Below, piece by piece: positions 12,601-40,555 of a DNA stretch of 64,000 nucleotides. The notes below the pieces were generated by a model, which saw only the letters and a list, made by a program, of their open reading frames with translations, did not search any database and was not told the DNA's origin. The stretch comes from Diplosphaera chodatii (Eukaryota > Chlorophyta > Trebouxiophyceae > Prasiolales > Stichococcaceae), in NCBI GenBank assembly GCA_032358165.1, contig JAALGY010000049.1, positions 496,001-560,000 of the forward strand. Reading direction: 5' to 3'. Every line of letters begins with the position of its first letter. The first letter of the stretch is position 1. Both the position numbers and the translations under genes were made by a program.

Positions 12601-15600
12601 AGTGAAACGCTTGTTGACCGCGCAGACCAACAAATGAGCTGTGATCCATTTGCACTGTGTTGAAGTTTTCAGGTTTTCAGTGGGATTCTCGCAGTGTTCA
12701 TTTGCTGCTGTGCGGGTGAAGCGATCCTTTCTGCTAAGCGTCAACAGTGATCCTTTGCAGGCACGGTCTCGGTCGTGCTCGTTGCATCGATATATCTGAT
12801 GATGTGATTGAAGAATGGTGTGTCACACTCACTGCGTGAACCAGTCGGTCGCGAAGCTGAACTTCCCCGGCAGCCCCTTCATGTCGGCGTCCCCCATGTG
12901 GGTGCCGACATCGTACAGGCCGCGGTCCTGTCCGTACACATACTCCAGCAGCCTGATGCGCTCCTGGCAGGAAGTCTCCGCCTGCGGCGACCTGCACCGC
13001 AGCGAAATAGGTTGTTTGGACAGTATCCAAGACGTGCAGGACAAGCAGCATGCAGATGGGTGAGGGACGCAGGAAGCCTGCAGTCCACACATGAGGGATC
13101 TACAAGGGAGAAGGCCAGTGCAAGACCTGTTGTCGACGGAGGCCACATCCTGCAGGACGATGGGAATGTGAACATGTTGCCTGAGAGCCTCAAGAACGTG
13201 CACATGATGGCACTAGAATGTGCTTTTGTCATCATCGTGCATGCTTACCAGGAAGAAGTCTGCTGGGTTGAAGTGCTGGGGGCATGGCATGTGGCACCGT
13301 TCAAAGTGCTTCACCTGCAGTCAATCGTATGAGCGTTTCAGGGAGAACAACGCTGGCCAGTACATGCGGACAGTTGATGGAAGGCCATGACTGAGCCGCA
13401 GCCGCACCGCCAGGGCTGCAGGCCCATAGTACAGCAGCTTGCCCTCCGCGATCAGCAGCAGCAGGTCGAACATGGCGAAGATGGATGAGCGCGGCTGGTG
13501 AATCGTCGACAGTACCTGCATAAATGACACAACGGCGCTGGTGCAGGATGTTGCACATGCCTTGATGGGCGCAGAAATGCACAGCTGAGGTTCCGAAAAC
13601 AGCGACTGCAGCCCAACACATCGTATACATAAGGAAGGTTGCCATGTTATACAAGCAGCGCACCGTGCGTCCACCCTTAGCAAGACGCCACAAAGCCTGT
13701 GCAGAAAAACAGATGCGCAGGTTGGTCCATCACACATGAAGTGATGTTCTGGGTTGCTTCAAGCGTTGCCTCTCTGCTGCGGGTTTACAAGTGCTCAATA
13801 ACCGCAGCAGCCACCATGCAGTTTCACCTCCATCACATTCTGCGACTGGAAAGCATCCAACCCTGCAGACGCCAGCACGCTTTACCAAGTAGCTGCCACC
13901 AGCAGCATGCACTATAATAGTTTACTTTGGCAGTCAGAGCTGGGGCTGTGCTAGCTTGTCGCTTGCACCTGAGGTGGGCTCGTCCAGGAAGATAATGGCG
14001 GGGTTGCCCAGGAGCGCTTGTCCAAATGCGACGCGCTTCCTCTCGCCGCCGCTCACGCCACGTGTGAAAGCATCACCTGCAGGACAGCACACTCTTGGAT
14101 GCCCACACACTTTGAAGCTGAGCCTAGGACGACGCTGTCACAGCAGTCCATTGGTCGCAGCACCGCTGCCTCACCGATGCGTGTGTTGGCAGCCTTTGAC
14201 AGGCCCAGCTCAGTGATGATAGCATCCACGATGGCACTCTTCTCGGCTTTGCTGACCGACCGCGGCAGACGCAGGCTAGCCGCCACCTCAAAGGTCTCCC
14301 GCACCTGTGTTTGCAGGATCAGTCACCTTTGCGGTGCGACCAGATGCCAATCCAAATGGATGCGAGTGCTCTTGGTGCAGCAGCAGCAGCAGCAGCCAGT
14401 CGACTGCTCACCGTGAGGATGCCCAGCAGCACATCGTCCTGCATCACATACCTGCAACAGGACCACACTGCACGGTCCATAAGTTGACATGATACACGGT
14501 AACCAACGCACACCACCTGTATGGTCTGCCTGCACCAGCACACAGTGGGAGCAGGAGCCCGCATGCGGTACGGCCCCTCACGCGCTGATGTTTTTGAAGT
14601 TCTTCTTGCGGTCGGCGCCGTTCACCAGGATGCTGCCCTGCAGCTTGCCGCCCTCCAGGCGGCCCGCTAGTGCGTTGACGAGCGACGTCTTGCCCGAGCC
14701 TGCAACCACCAGACACGCCTCTGCGGTGGAAACTCATGCAGTAGTACTAGACAGCCTTGCACGGCGTGTTCAGGCCGTTCAACCCCTTTGGTGCCGTCCA
14801 TATGATGTGCAGGCTGGAGCATGTGCCTTGGTCATGTCAGTCAGAGCGGCGATGCACCTGTGGGTCCCATGATGGCCAGCAGGTGGCCAGGCGGCGCGAC
14901 GCCAGTTAGGCTGTCCAGGATCGTCTTTGTGCTCTTGTTCTTGCGTTTGCCGACCGGCACGGTGTACGTCAGGTTGCGCCACTCCAGCGCCACCGTCACA
15001 GCCTGCAGCAGCATGCGCCTTATGCAGCCGAACATCACGTGCAGCGCGTCCTACCATGCTCCGATAGCCCTCCAGGATGCATGCGGGGCACCCTCGCCAG
15101 ATTATACATGACGGCAGCTGGACCAGATGCAATGCCGCTGACAGCACACACCTTGACAGGGTGTGCCTGGAAGCCCCTCTGGCTCTGAGCGGGATCATAC
15201 TGCTCAAACTCTTGTTTGTCGCCATTGGTGGCATTAAAATTCTCCGTCCTGCGCCCGTAAGCAGATACACCCTCCTCAGTACAGGACCTTTCTCAGAACC
15301 ACATGCACGGTGCAGCGACAGCTGGACACGACGCATAGTTTGTCCACGCACCGGCGGAACTTGCGACGCTGTATGAGCGCTGTGATATCCTTGCCCTGCT
15401 GCCGGAGCGCATCTTCAATAGCATCGGGGTTCATCGGTGGATGCTCCTCCTGTTGCATCCTGGCCGACGACGATGTCCCGTCCTGGCAGACCTGCTGTTC
15501 GCGTGTTGATGGCGTCTTTGATGAGTCACGTAACCGTTTTCATTACCAGTTCTCAATGAACACCTGCACAGACAATGTATATACCGGACTAGAAGCAGTG

Positions 15601-15974
15601 CACCGATCGGAGCGTGCTGGCTCACGAGTTGAGTCACAAGACCCTAAAGCGAGCAGAGGAAGTAGGATGCAAACTTTCCCTCCAGGGACAATGTGCATGT
15701 CGTGCTTGTCGCACTCTCCATCAGACCTTTCTGGCGTTGTCGCGCAGGCCAAGCAGCGCATCAAAGCTTGCAGCAGCACCTGTTAGTCTGGTGGCCTGCA
15801 GCTATACGTTGCATTGCTTCTCTGGTGCCAGCAAGGGCACCGTTGCACGGTCACAGCACTGGTGGCTGTGAGGATTGCCCCAAAAGTGGACATATTGACT
15901 TAGCCTGGCTTGCTTGTCTCGAGGGCGCTACGAGCGTCCTTCTCAGTCACGTTCCGGGCTGTTGCACCTTCCAT
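9669..15974 (-). CDS. ABCG (WBC)-type half-size ABC transporter
   Basis: One nucleotide-binding domain precedes one membrane domain, the reverse order that defines subfamily G; such half-transporters dimerise and export lipids or hydrophobic compounds. In order: ATG at 15974 ([12 protein letters not shown]); exon at 14858-15002 with [10 protein letters not shown] and the first half of Walker A (MGPTG), completed by [13 protein letters not shown] near 14700; Q-loop region [26 protein letters not shown] near 14290; signature VSGGERKR and Walker [11 protein letters not shown] near 13960-14080; H-loop [11 protein letters not shown] near 13500; then hydrophobic segments including [38 protein letters not shown] and [13 protein letters not shown]. 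The final exon (9669-10160) starts with the usual [20 protein letters not shown] helix, but its basic tail of about 110 residues is unusual. Exon phases match at the N-terminus through a GC-AG intron and a 17-bp exon. I estimate 700-800 residues. The substrate is unknown. Confidence 0.9.
10690..10812. other. AT-rich segment inside an ABCG intron
   Basis: About 120 bp of very A-rich plus-strand sequence (runs such as AAAATATATATAATAAAAAC) sits in the intron between the exons near 10440-10560 and 10985. Nothing coding is seen. It differs strongly from the other introns of the gene. Confidence 0.7.
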
Positions 15975-16024
15975 CACTGGCAGCAGCCTGCGGCTAGGGG
16001 CTGTTGCCCCGCAAACAGGCCGCC
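15975..16024. promoter_or_regulatory. 50-bp gap between divergent start codons, probable shared promoter
   Basis: The inferred ATG of the ABCG gene (minus, 15974) and the ATG of BRR2 (plus, 16025) are 50 bp apart. Any promoter must lie here or within the two 5' ends, so transcripts are very short-leadered or overlap. No TATA box is visible. The ABCG start depends on a first exon joined through a GC-AG intron, so the gap is an inference. Confidence 0.55.
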
Positions 16025-32005
<15,981 letters not shown>

Positions 32006-32910
32006 CTGACAGGCAGCACCAGCTGACAGCACCAGCTGCAACGGGTGTGGACGCACTCGTGCTGCCTGGCCGTAAGGCACGGCCAGCAATATGGTCCTCA
32101 GCAGTAGTCAGCAGAGCTTGCTGTGTTGTGTCGGTGTTGGTACAATGTCAGGTGAGTTTGTTGTCCATAGAGAGACTGTGCCGGAACTCTCTCGTCATGC
32201 AGCGTTGCTTGTAATGGTTTTGGCATGTGTCTCCTGTCGGCAAAACATCTGCATCTGGTGAACCAACTAGACATCTGCAGTGCAATGTCATCCAACAAGA
32301 GACTCCTTGCCAGCACAGATACCGCGCATTGGACGGCTGGCAGTCAAACACATGGTCCCTGATGCCGGGACTGACCATCATCAAATTTTGGCGTTCATAT
32401 GCGATATGGACGTCATACATGTGCTGAGCAGTGTGCCGCATGTCATTCCCTGCAGCAACTCGGAGATGCTTCATTCTGCCCAAGCAAGTGTCACGCAGTG
32501 CCACCTTGGGTGACTCATGACGAGACGGCACCGATGGATGTGGTGGGACCTATATTAGCGCTGTACATGCACCATGCGTTCCCGCAAACATACAACAGGA
32601 GTATGTGGTAGAGGTACAACGCGCCAGTGTTGCATAAAGGCCCCGCTGCGGATCATCGTCGACGTGCAGGGAGCACGTGGCAGTCAGAGCTCGCTGCAGG
32701 GCGGCTGGGTGATGACTCACTGCCACAATCTGTTCATACCTTCCGCGATGACTGCCAGGCACAGCAGCTTCTGGTCGTGCCAAAACCGTTGCAGAACATT
32801 TAATTGTGGTGCCCAACAGTCGGCCGAGGCCGCTTTGGCCAAACCTTGTCGACGTAACGCTGCTGCACTCGCCGTGGGAGGCTTGGCGTCCGATCGAGTC
32901 CGCGCATCTA
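32006..32910. other. BRR2 3' region and upstream region of the GATA gene
   Basis: A TGTAA motif at 32210-32214 is the likely BRR2 poly(A) signal, about 205 bp after the stop. The remaining 700 bp should hold the promoter of the GATA gene. No further gene is seen. Confidence 0.55.
32210..32214 (+). terminator. TGTAA polyadenylation signal of BRR2
   Basis: The chlorophyte-type TGTAA motif lies in sense orientation about 205 bp downstream of the BRR2 stop codon. Confidence 0.5.
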
Positions 32911-35900
32911 ATGGCGGATCTGCAGGCGGCGCTGCGGCAATCGGGCGTCAACAGGAGTGACCAGGTGACTTTTGAGTCCTATACGGGGCGTTCAGGCTGC
33001 GGAGACCGGTGAGCAGCGGCCCAGCTGCAGCAGGAAGCTGGCCGTTGCCATCACGGTGTTACTGCCCTGTTACGCCCCAATGACCTGCGCCGCCCCGCTC
33101 CACTGCTGCTGGCACCTTGCGGATGGGCCTTGTGGAACCAGCTTATTATGCAGTGTACACTGTGGTAACGCCTCAGCCCAGGCGCCGGCATCGGATGTGA
33201 TGTGACTGGGAGGATCGTGCCTCAGGTGCCTGTCGAGTGCCAATCAGCCCGTTTTGGTGTTTACTGCAGATGGACGCCGCCTGGCGGGCCCCTGAGCCCG
33301 CGATCGACGAGGCTTACGTCGCTGGTGTGCTACAATCGGCGCCGGCGCCGCTGGTGGTCGCCCTTTCGGCAGGTGCGGGCCCCGGTTCCAGCTGTGAAGT
33401 AAAGTCACCGCCAGATTTGCTCAGATCGCCCTCCGTGCGGCGGGTCCCCCGCCTGCGGTCGTACCACGACGGCCTGTGAAAGCTCCGAACCTCACACAGA
33501 ACTTGCTCCGGCGCCGATCGGGCGCCATCTGGAGGGTTACTCGCGCGTGCCATCATATCGCCCTGGTTGGGCACATCCGCCATTGGGAACCTCGCACGCT
33601 TGGCCACCGACCCGGCACGCTGGAAGCATTGTGTAAACTGGTCCGGTTTGCATTGGATCCCGGGCTTGACAGGCCGTGAGGGCCCGGCCGCGGCCGTGGG
33701 GCAGGTTCCCGCAGGAACGTCCCATAAAGGTCGTGACTGGGCACTGTGACAAAGCACATGCGCTGCAGTTTTGTGCACCGCGTCGGCTTAGCGTAGCACC
33801 CCGCTTTGAGCGTATCATCATGCGCATCGGCGATCAGTACTTGTTAGCCGCAGCAGGTGACCTGCCGGTACCTTCGGGCTTCAGAGGGTGGCCCGTGACT
33901 GTGATTGCACCTGCCTTACCACGCCCAAGTACAGTTTTGCGCATCTAGCCGCTCCGTTGCGATCAGTAACAACGCATAGCCTGTTCAACAGCCACGTTCG
34001 ACAAGCCACACGTTGTTAACGTGGCGCTGGTTGCTAGTGCCGTGTCATGCTGACAAATATTGCGCCCTGCTGCAGGCGCTGCGCACCTGGGGGCCGCAGG
34101 CCACCTGCTGCTGGGCCGGGTGGTGGAGGACCACAGGGCCGGCGGCAGTACTCTGGCGGACTGCCTGGGGCAGCTGGTGGCGCTGGTGGGCAACGACCAC
34201 GTCGCACGCAGCCTGCAGGCCGCCGCCCTCGCGGGACAGGTGCACATCTGCCAACGACGGTGATCCCCGCCACCGCATATGCTGCACTATCCAACCAGTC
34301 ATGCAGCAGCTCAACGACATCACCGTCATCTGAACAGGGCAGAGCTCCGCCGCGCGTCTGGTGGAGTATGCTTGAGCATGACGGTTGTAGTCTTCGCCTC
34401 TCAGGACGGGTGGGCCGCGAGTTGCGGTGACCAGGAAGTGGCGCCGCCGCCGCAGCGCACGTGCCACGCCCGCGCCGGCAGCCCCCCGCAGCGCGGCCCC
34501 GACCCCGACCAGCTGCAGCAGTACCCCCCGGCGGCGCACCGGCTGCAGCAGGGTGGCGGCATGCAGCACGCCCCCCGCCAGCTGGACGAGGCGGAGCAGC
34601 ACCAAGTGCACGCGCCGACGGCGGAGGTGCCGCCGGAGAAGGCGTGCGTGAACTGCGGGACGACGCGGACCCCCCTGTGGCGGCCAGACCGCTCCGCCGG
34701 CCTGCTGCTGTGCAACGCCTGCGGCATCTACCGCAAGCTGCACGGCACAGACCGCCCCATCACCCTCATCGCGAGCGCCGAGGTGCGCATATCGCCGCCC
34801 TGGCGATGTACCTGGTCTCAGTGTGTTTTGCTGTGCTGACAGGTGCAGTTGGTGCTGATGTCCTTGATGTTGACAGCGATCTAGCATCCTGCTCCTGGGT
34901 TGCGGCCGGCAGCTGTGGTTCACAGCAAGTGGGAGTGGGTGGGTGAGGAGGACAATCACCATCAGACCTTGGAAGAACCAGCATGTCATGTGTTGCAGGT
35001 GCGTACGGCGAGTGGGTCTGGCGCCATGGGCCTCGACGCCTCCCAGGAGCTGCCCAAGGCGGCATTCAGCACCGCGCTGCCGCCCTTCGACCTGCTGGCC
35101 CACCACAGCAGGTGCAAGTCGACGCGGTGCATCGCCACCCAAACATATTGCTGTCTGTAGCGGCTGACCGCACATACACAGTGATGTGTTGTTGTCACAA
35201 GCCACGCACATTGAACCACAAAGTCTCCACAGTCGACGACTCCGCTTTGCTGTGCAGGCCGCCACCGGCGGTGCCGTTGCTGCGCGACGGCAGCACCAAG
35301 AGCGCCTTCTCCAGCATCGAAGTGGATGCACTCCCCACCGCGGGCCCGAGCAGCAGGGCGGCCGCCCACGGCAGTCAGGGGCTGCGGCCGCAGCTGCCGT
35401 ACCTGCCGGCACACCACCTGCAGGGTGGGGGCCCGCCGCAGGGTCTGGACCTGCAGCAGCAAACGTACTCTGGGGAGGGCGCGGGCTATGACAGCACCCG
35501 GCCGGCCACGCCGCCCTCGCCCCAAGGCAGCATCCCGCAGGCGCGTGTGGCACATGATGGCGCTTGGATGCCAGCTCCCTCTGAATTGGCACGGGACGTG
35601 ACTTGGCAGGAGACCTGCATGATGGCTTCGTCAAGGCCCTGCAGGTCGTTGGCTGTGCTCAGGCGACAACCATATTCAGCAGCATGAACTGATAGGCATG
35701 TGTGTGGTCCTGCAGGCACGGCGGTCACACCGGCAGCGAGTGGCTCGGGACTGGGGCACCGGCGCGGGGCTTCGGTTCCCATCTGATGGCGAGGAGGAGG
35801 ATGATGCTGGTGGGCCTTGTGCATATGCGATCCTTGCACTGCTGTTTGCAGAGTGGGGGGCGAGTGTAGCACATTGGGAGCACAGCACACCACCTGTTAG

Positions 35901-37766
35901 CATGGGTTTGCCACCGTGCAGTCGAGCACCAACCATGCAGACCATTGGCAGTTCCAGATTGGTGGCCTGATGCTCTGCTTTGTTGACGTGCTCCAGGGCA
36001 GGACAGCGGGACGCTGGACACGTTCCACCGACAGTCGGGCACAGAGGCGGCGCCGGCCACCCTGCAGCGGGCGGGCAGCAGCGGCGCGCTGCGCACCGCC
36101 GTGGAGGCGCTGCTGCACATGCGCACCGACTACATCGCAAGGGACACCGCAGACGACGACGATGACCAGTCCTCGTGAGCGCTTGCACCTTCCAGATGTG
36201 CTGGTGTGCTCCCTGTGCTGCCTGTGATGTGATCCGCTGGCAGTCGCTCTGCAAGGCCTTAGCTCGAGCCGCGGCTGGCTCTTGGTCGAGCTCCATGCTT
36301 ACGCGTACATAAACACTGATCGTGTGTTGGTGGGTTCATGCCAGCAGGGACGCATCTTACGAGGTGCCGCCCCGTCCCGCGCGCAAGCGACAGTCCCCGC
36401 AGCGCGCCTCGCCAGCCCGGCGGGCCCCAGTGGGCGGCCCTGCAGCAGTGGCAGCGGCGGCAGGAAGCGGCGGCGGCGGCGGCAACGCGCGCCCGGGCGC
36501 CTCCTGCGCGCACTGCGAGACGATCAAGACCCCCCTGTGGCGCAAGGACCGCTCCACTGGCCTGCTGCTGTGCAACGCCTGCGGGTGAGTGACTGACACA
36601 CCTCATCCACGTGCGCCTGCTGACGTCCCCAGCCCTGTGTGCCTGCTGTCGGCTGCATCGAGCGCTGCACGATGCCATTGCCATAGCATGCTCACTGAGG
36701 TCAGCTGTGCATGTTCTGGTTTGGCTGGGTGGCCCAAGGCCTGGAGACCTGACATGCTGCACCCTGCCCCCTCTGCAGCATCTACCTGCAGACGCATGGC
36801 CGGCACCGGCCGCTGGGGCCGCCGGCGGCAGATGGCTCGCGGCCCACCCTGCGGCGCTCTGCCGCCACCGCGGCAGCAACTGCGCCAGGTGCGCACCCAC
36901 ATGCTCACGTGTGCTGCCCCAGCCGCAAGCCGTCAGCTGCGTTTCAGGGTCATCCCTGGCTCTGACCAGTGCCCTGGTCCACAGCTTTATGGCGTGCTGC
37001 TCAGGAGAGCTTTGCTGTACCTTATCTCTCCCCAAGTCTGTGCGACCTGTCTCACATTGTGCAACCTCCCTTTGCAGCCGGCAGTATCCCGCGCATCATC
37101 GGCGGCGTGGCGAAGGGCGCGCACCGGCGGCAGGGCCGCCGCAAGCACGCCGCCCGGCAGCACAAGGCGCACCCCGCGGCCCCCCTGCAGCAGCAGCCGC
37201 ACCAGGCCATGCCCCGCCTCGCGCCCGGCTGGCACGCCAGCCCCAGCCGCTCTGACGACCAGGTAACACCCTAAACAAGTAGTGAATCTGCAGCTGCAGC
37301 TTCACCACTCCCAGTGAACTGTCCTGCTGGTTAACGACTGCACGGTCAGCTGTCCGTGCTGTGCAATCCTGCCGATCCTGCGATCATTCACTGTGTTGGC
37401 GCGGCACACGTGTGCATTCCTCCTGGTCCTGAAGTGTTGGTTGTTATTGTGCCACAGGCAGTGTCTACTGAGTCGGAGCAGTACCAGCATCGGCTGGGCG
37501 CGCCGACGTGGCAGGAGCAGCTGCACGCGCTGCAGCAGCAGCAGCAGGCGCAGCACCACGAGCAGGCCCTGCAGCAGCAGCTGGCGTTGGGCGGGCTCGG
37601 GGCTTTCAGCGCTGGCGCTGTCAAGCGGCAGCACGCCCCGGCATCGGCTTTTAGCGCCGGGCCCAGCTCCTTTGCGCTGGCGCTGCAGCAGCAGCTGGCG
37701 CACGCCGCGGCCTCTGGGCACTACAGGGCAGACGGCAGCCTGGCGGGCCTGATGCCCTCCTGGTGA
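32911..37766 (+). CDS. Two-finger GATA-type zinc-finger transcription factor
   Basis: Twelve exons join in phase from ATGGCGGATCTGCAG at 32911 to the stop at 37764-37766, giving about 735 residues. Exons 1-3 encode helical sequence ([28 protein letters not shown]). Finger 1 lies near 34648-34722 ([19 protein letters not shown]...CNAC) and finger 2 near 36508-36583 ([19 protein letters not shown]...CNACG). Both are CX2CX18CX2C, the spacing typical of plant GATA factors. Finger 2 is split by an intron right after CNACG, continuing as [11 protein letters not shown]. Between the fingers are Gln/Pro/Ser-rich linkers and an acidic stretch ([19 protein letters not shown]). The C-terminus has a Gln-rich activation-like region ([16 protein letters not shown]). 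One inner intron, after about 35540, appears to use a GC donor. If the TGA at 36177 were not spliced out there would be two one-finger genes, but no ATG opens the second. Confidence 0.85.
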
Positions 37767-38310
37767 AATTGCGGAGGAAAGCGGAGGAGGATGCGCGTGC
37801 AGGCTTTTGGAGTTCCGGAAGGCATTGTGCAGCAGAGCAGGTCCCTGGGCGCTCTGCTTTGGTCAGCTGCGTGCCAAATCATGAAAACTACGCAAGACGT
37901 AATTTTGAGGTAGCCATGCATTCTGGAGAACTGTACACTCAGTAGGCAGCAGCATGGGTTTTCTTGGTCAGCAGGCTATACGCCACTTGGTTTTGCATTT
38001 GCAACCATTTGAGGAGCAGTGTACTTTGTTGGTTTTGCACACCCTGTTCGCAGGAAAACAGTACGATAGCAGGTCAGCAAGCGCTTGCTGTTTTGTTGGT
38101 TCAGTCAGCCATTGAACAGGAGAGAGGCGCTCCAACCCAGTGATCCAACACAATGCCGAGGCGGGACGACAAAACGTACCACTGTGATGTGAAAACCAGC
38201 CGACCAGTATCCGATGAACCCTCCTGATGATGCCTCTGACACCAGGCTCAAGTGATGTTTGTAGTGCCCACACCCAGCTGCCACGGACTGCCTGGCACAG
38301 TCGTCAGTCG
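37767..38310. other. Convergent intergenic region
   Basis: This 544-bp interval separates the 3' ends of the plus-strand GATA gene and the minus-strand zinc-knuckle gene. No TGTAA was found in the expected orientation for either gene, and no other feature is seen. Confidence 0.5.
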
Positions 38311-39928
38311 TCAGCCTGATGACGACGAGGGGCTGGCCCGCCGCCGCTTGTGCTTCCCGCCGCTGCTGTCGCGCTTGCTGGAGTTGGCCTCCTTGCGCGC
38401 CCGCTTCTCCTTCCGCCGCTTCTTCTCCTTCTCCTTCCGCTCCTTCCGCTTGCGGCTGCGCTCCTTCTCCTTGCGCCGCCGGCGCTCCGCCCCGCTGTCG
38501 GAGGAGCTGCTGCTGCTGCTGCTGTCGCTGTCGCCGCCGCCGCCGCCCAGCTCCTCCAGCAGGCTGTCGCTGCTCTCGCCGCTGTGCGTGGGGCCCCCGC
38601 CTGCGCAGCACAAATAAGCACAGATATATGTACCTGTTCGTTTTTCACAACTTGCTGTCAAAAAGTAGCCTGCTGCTTGCAGCAGCAGCGCAACAGCGCC
38701 ACCATCTCAGCAAGTCGAAGCGGCACTGTTCCGGCGCAGCCCGGCGGGCGCCCTTTGCTGCGACAAACCCTCTGGCAGCTGCTTGGGCGCCTGATCGATT
38801 CAAGCTGTTCAAGGCCAGCAATGTGCAGGTGCAGAAGTGAAGTGAGCCGCCTCCAGGCTTCGCACCATGTAAGCTGCAGACATGCACTCTGAAAGCTTCT
38901 GACTGGCAGCCTGCCGCGCTAGCTGACGGCAACACTGTGCACGCCAGCATGAGCAGCACATCCACGGTCAACACACTATGAGCGCTGTACCAACACCCAC
39001 CTGCTGCGTCGGCGGCGAGCGGCGCCATGGCAATCGCCGCCGTCGGCACCCCGGCAGCAGCGGCGGCCTGCTGTGCCGCGTCCTTCTCTGCGCCTGGGCC
39101 GCCGTCGAAGAAGCGCGAGAACTGGTTGCGGCACTGCTTCGTCAGGTGGCCCAGCTGCCCGCACCTTCACAGGGTCCCACAATGGCATCGACTGTTATGA
39201 AGGTCAAAGATGAAAAGCGCCTGAAGCCCACCACACAGCCATAATGAGTTGCATGTGCAAGGCAGAGCAGGAAGGGTGCTGATGTGTTGGCTACATCTGC
39301 CGAGCATGGCTGCCGAGGGTTGGGTGCCATGGTGGAGGTTCAAGAGACGCACTTCTTGCAGGCGCCACGGTTCAGGCCGCCCAGCGCGCCTTGCTGCCGC
39401 GCCAGGTCCATCAGCCCCTGGTAGCTGTTGACGCCGCCGCCGCCGAAGCCGTCTGCGGGCAGATGCCAGGAGCGTCAGCAGAGTGCCCGATGAAGCCTGC
39501 CTGCACGCTTCCCACGCAACTTCTGGCACCGCATGCACGTTCCAGCAGCCGCTGGCACACGTGGAGCCCACTCAGTGGCTTTTGAGCATGCACTGCTGGC
39601 CCCGCAGCCGCCCACCTGTGGCCTGGATGGCTGCAGCGGCAGCCGCTCGGCGTGCCTCTCCGCGCTTGCCGGCGCCCATGCCAGGCGCATTGAGCGTCGC
39701 CTCGATGACCGAGTTGGTGTTCTCGTGCTTCTCCACGCCGATGGCGGACGTCCATATCGACGTCTGGTGCATCGCCACGCTGCGTTGTCGAGGAATGCCG
39801 TCGTGTTACGGTGTACCAGTTGCATGTGCAGGTTTCTGAGCTGTGTGGAGGGTCGTACACGCTTGCAACAGCGGCACTCACCTGGTTCGCACGCGGTTGG
39901 TGGACGCCTTGAGCCTGCCATTCGACAT
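38311..39928 (-). CDS. CXIP4/SREK1IP1-like CCHC zinc-knuckle, RS/K-rich protein
   Basis: Five exons join in phase from ATG at 39928 (MSNGRLKASTNRVRTS) through VAMHQTSIWTSAIGVEK, which matches the conserved N-terminus of plant CAX-interacting protein 4. A single CX2CX4HX4C knuckle follows (ACKKCGQLGHLTKQCRN), split by an intron inside the second Lys codon of CKKC, with its second part ending at 39164. The last exon (38311 to about 38600) encodes an acidic serine run and then a Lys/Arg/Glu-rich tail ending KRRRASPSSSSG. The architecture equals plant CXIP4 and animal SREK1IP1, nuclear proteins linked to SR splicing regulators. In plants CXIP4 was first found as a partner of the CAX1 Ca2+/H+ exchanger. 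A splicing-related role is the better inference here. Confidence 0.88.
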
Positions 39929-40555
39929 GTTGGCGCGCTAGCTGCTCTTGCACTGGTACCGGTCGGATGCAGTGTCACCCACGACGGTACTTTTGAGCTG
40001 TTCTGCTCAGCACACCTCGGGTTGTTGCCTGGTCGAAACAAGCCACACCAACACACAAGCGTCCCGTGCACAGGTAACTTGGCTGGTGGCTGTCACAGGA
40101 ACATGGTGCGTGTGTGTGTGCCGTTGGCAGTGCCCTTCACTTGGGGTGGGCAGAGGGCAGTCCTGCGTGCTTCCTTTGAAACTGGTTAGACCTGGGTCTG
40201 GTGACCGCAGCAGTGGTCCTGCACAGTCCTCGCCTTCCGCACGGCGGCGAAGCGGCGGACTTAGTTGATAGGTTGTCAGCCAATCGGGCCTCCAGAGGAC
40301 AATTGGAGGTGAGACCGACCGGCAGGGCACTGCAGCAGCAGCACTGAGCTGTAGTGGTGAAGATAATCAGGAGAGATCGACATTGCCCCAGCTCGAACAT
40401 TTACATATGTTGCAGACGCAACCGTAGCGTGCAAAAGCATATGCAACCGATGCTGCGCAAAAAGTGAGTGAGCCGACCTAACCTACATGTGACGCTTTGC
40501 GTCCTCAGCTGAAAAGCACTGCAGCAACCCCTGTTGTCATCTTCCGAGACCCAGT
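39929..40555. other. Promoter of the zinc-knuckle gene and 3' UTR of LHCII
   Basis: Both neighbours are on the minus strand, so this 627-bp interval holds the 3' end of LHCII (right) and the upstream region of the zinc-knuckle gene (left). Apart from the TGTAA signal at 40401-40405 I see nothing distinctive. Confidence 0.5.
40401..40405 (-). terminator. TGTAA polyadenylation signal of LHCII
   Basis: The complement reads TGTAA 151 bp past the LHCII stop codon, a normal 3' UTR length for chlorophyte genes. Confidence 0.6.

Noticed and set aside
34045..35634. A 529-codon minus-strand open frame
   Set aside because: It is antisense to the GATA finger exons, which show clear conserved motifs and splice sites on the plus strand.
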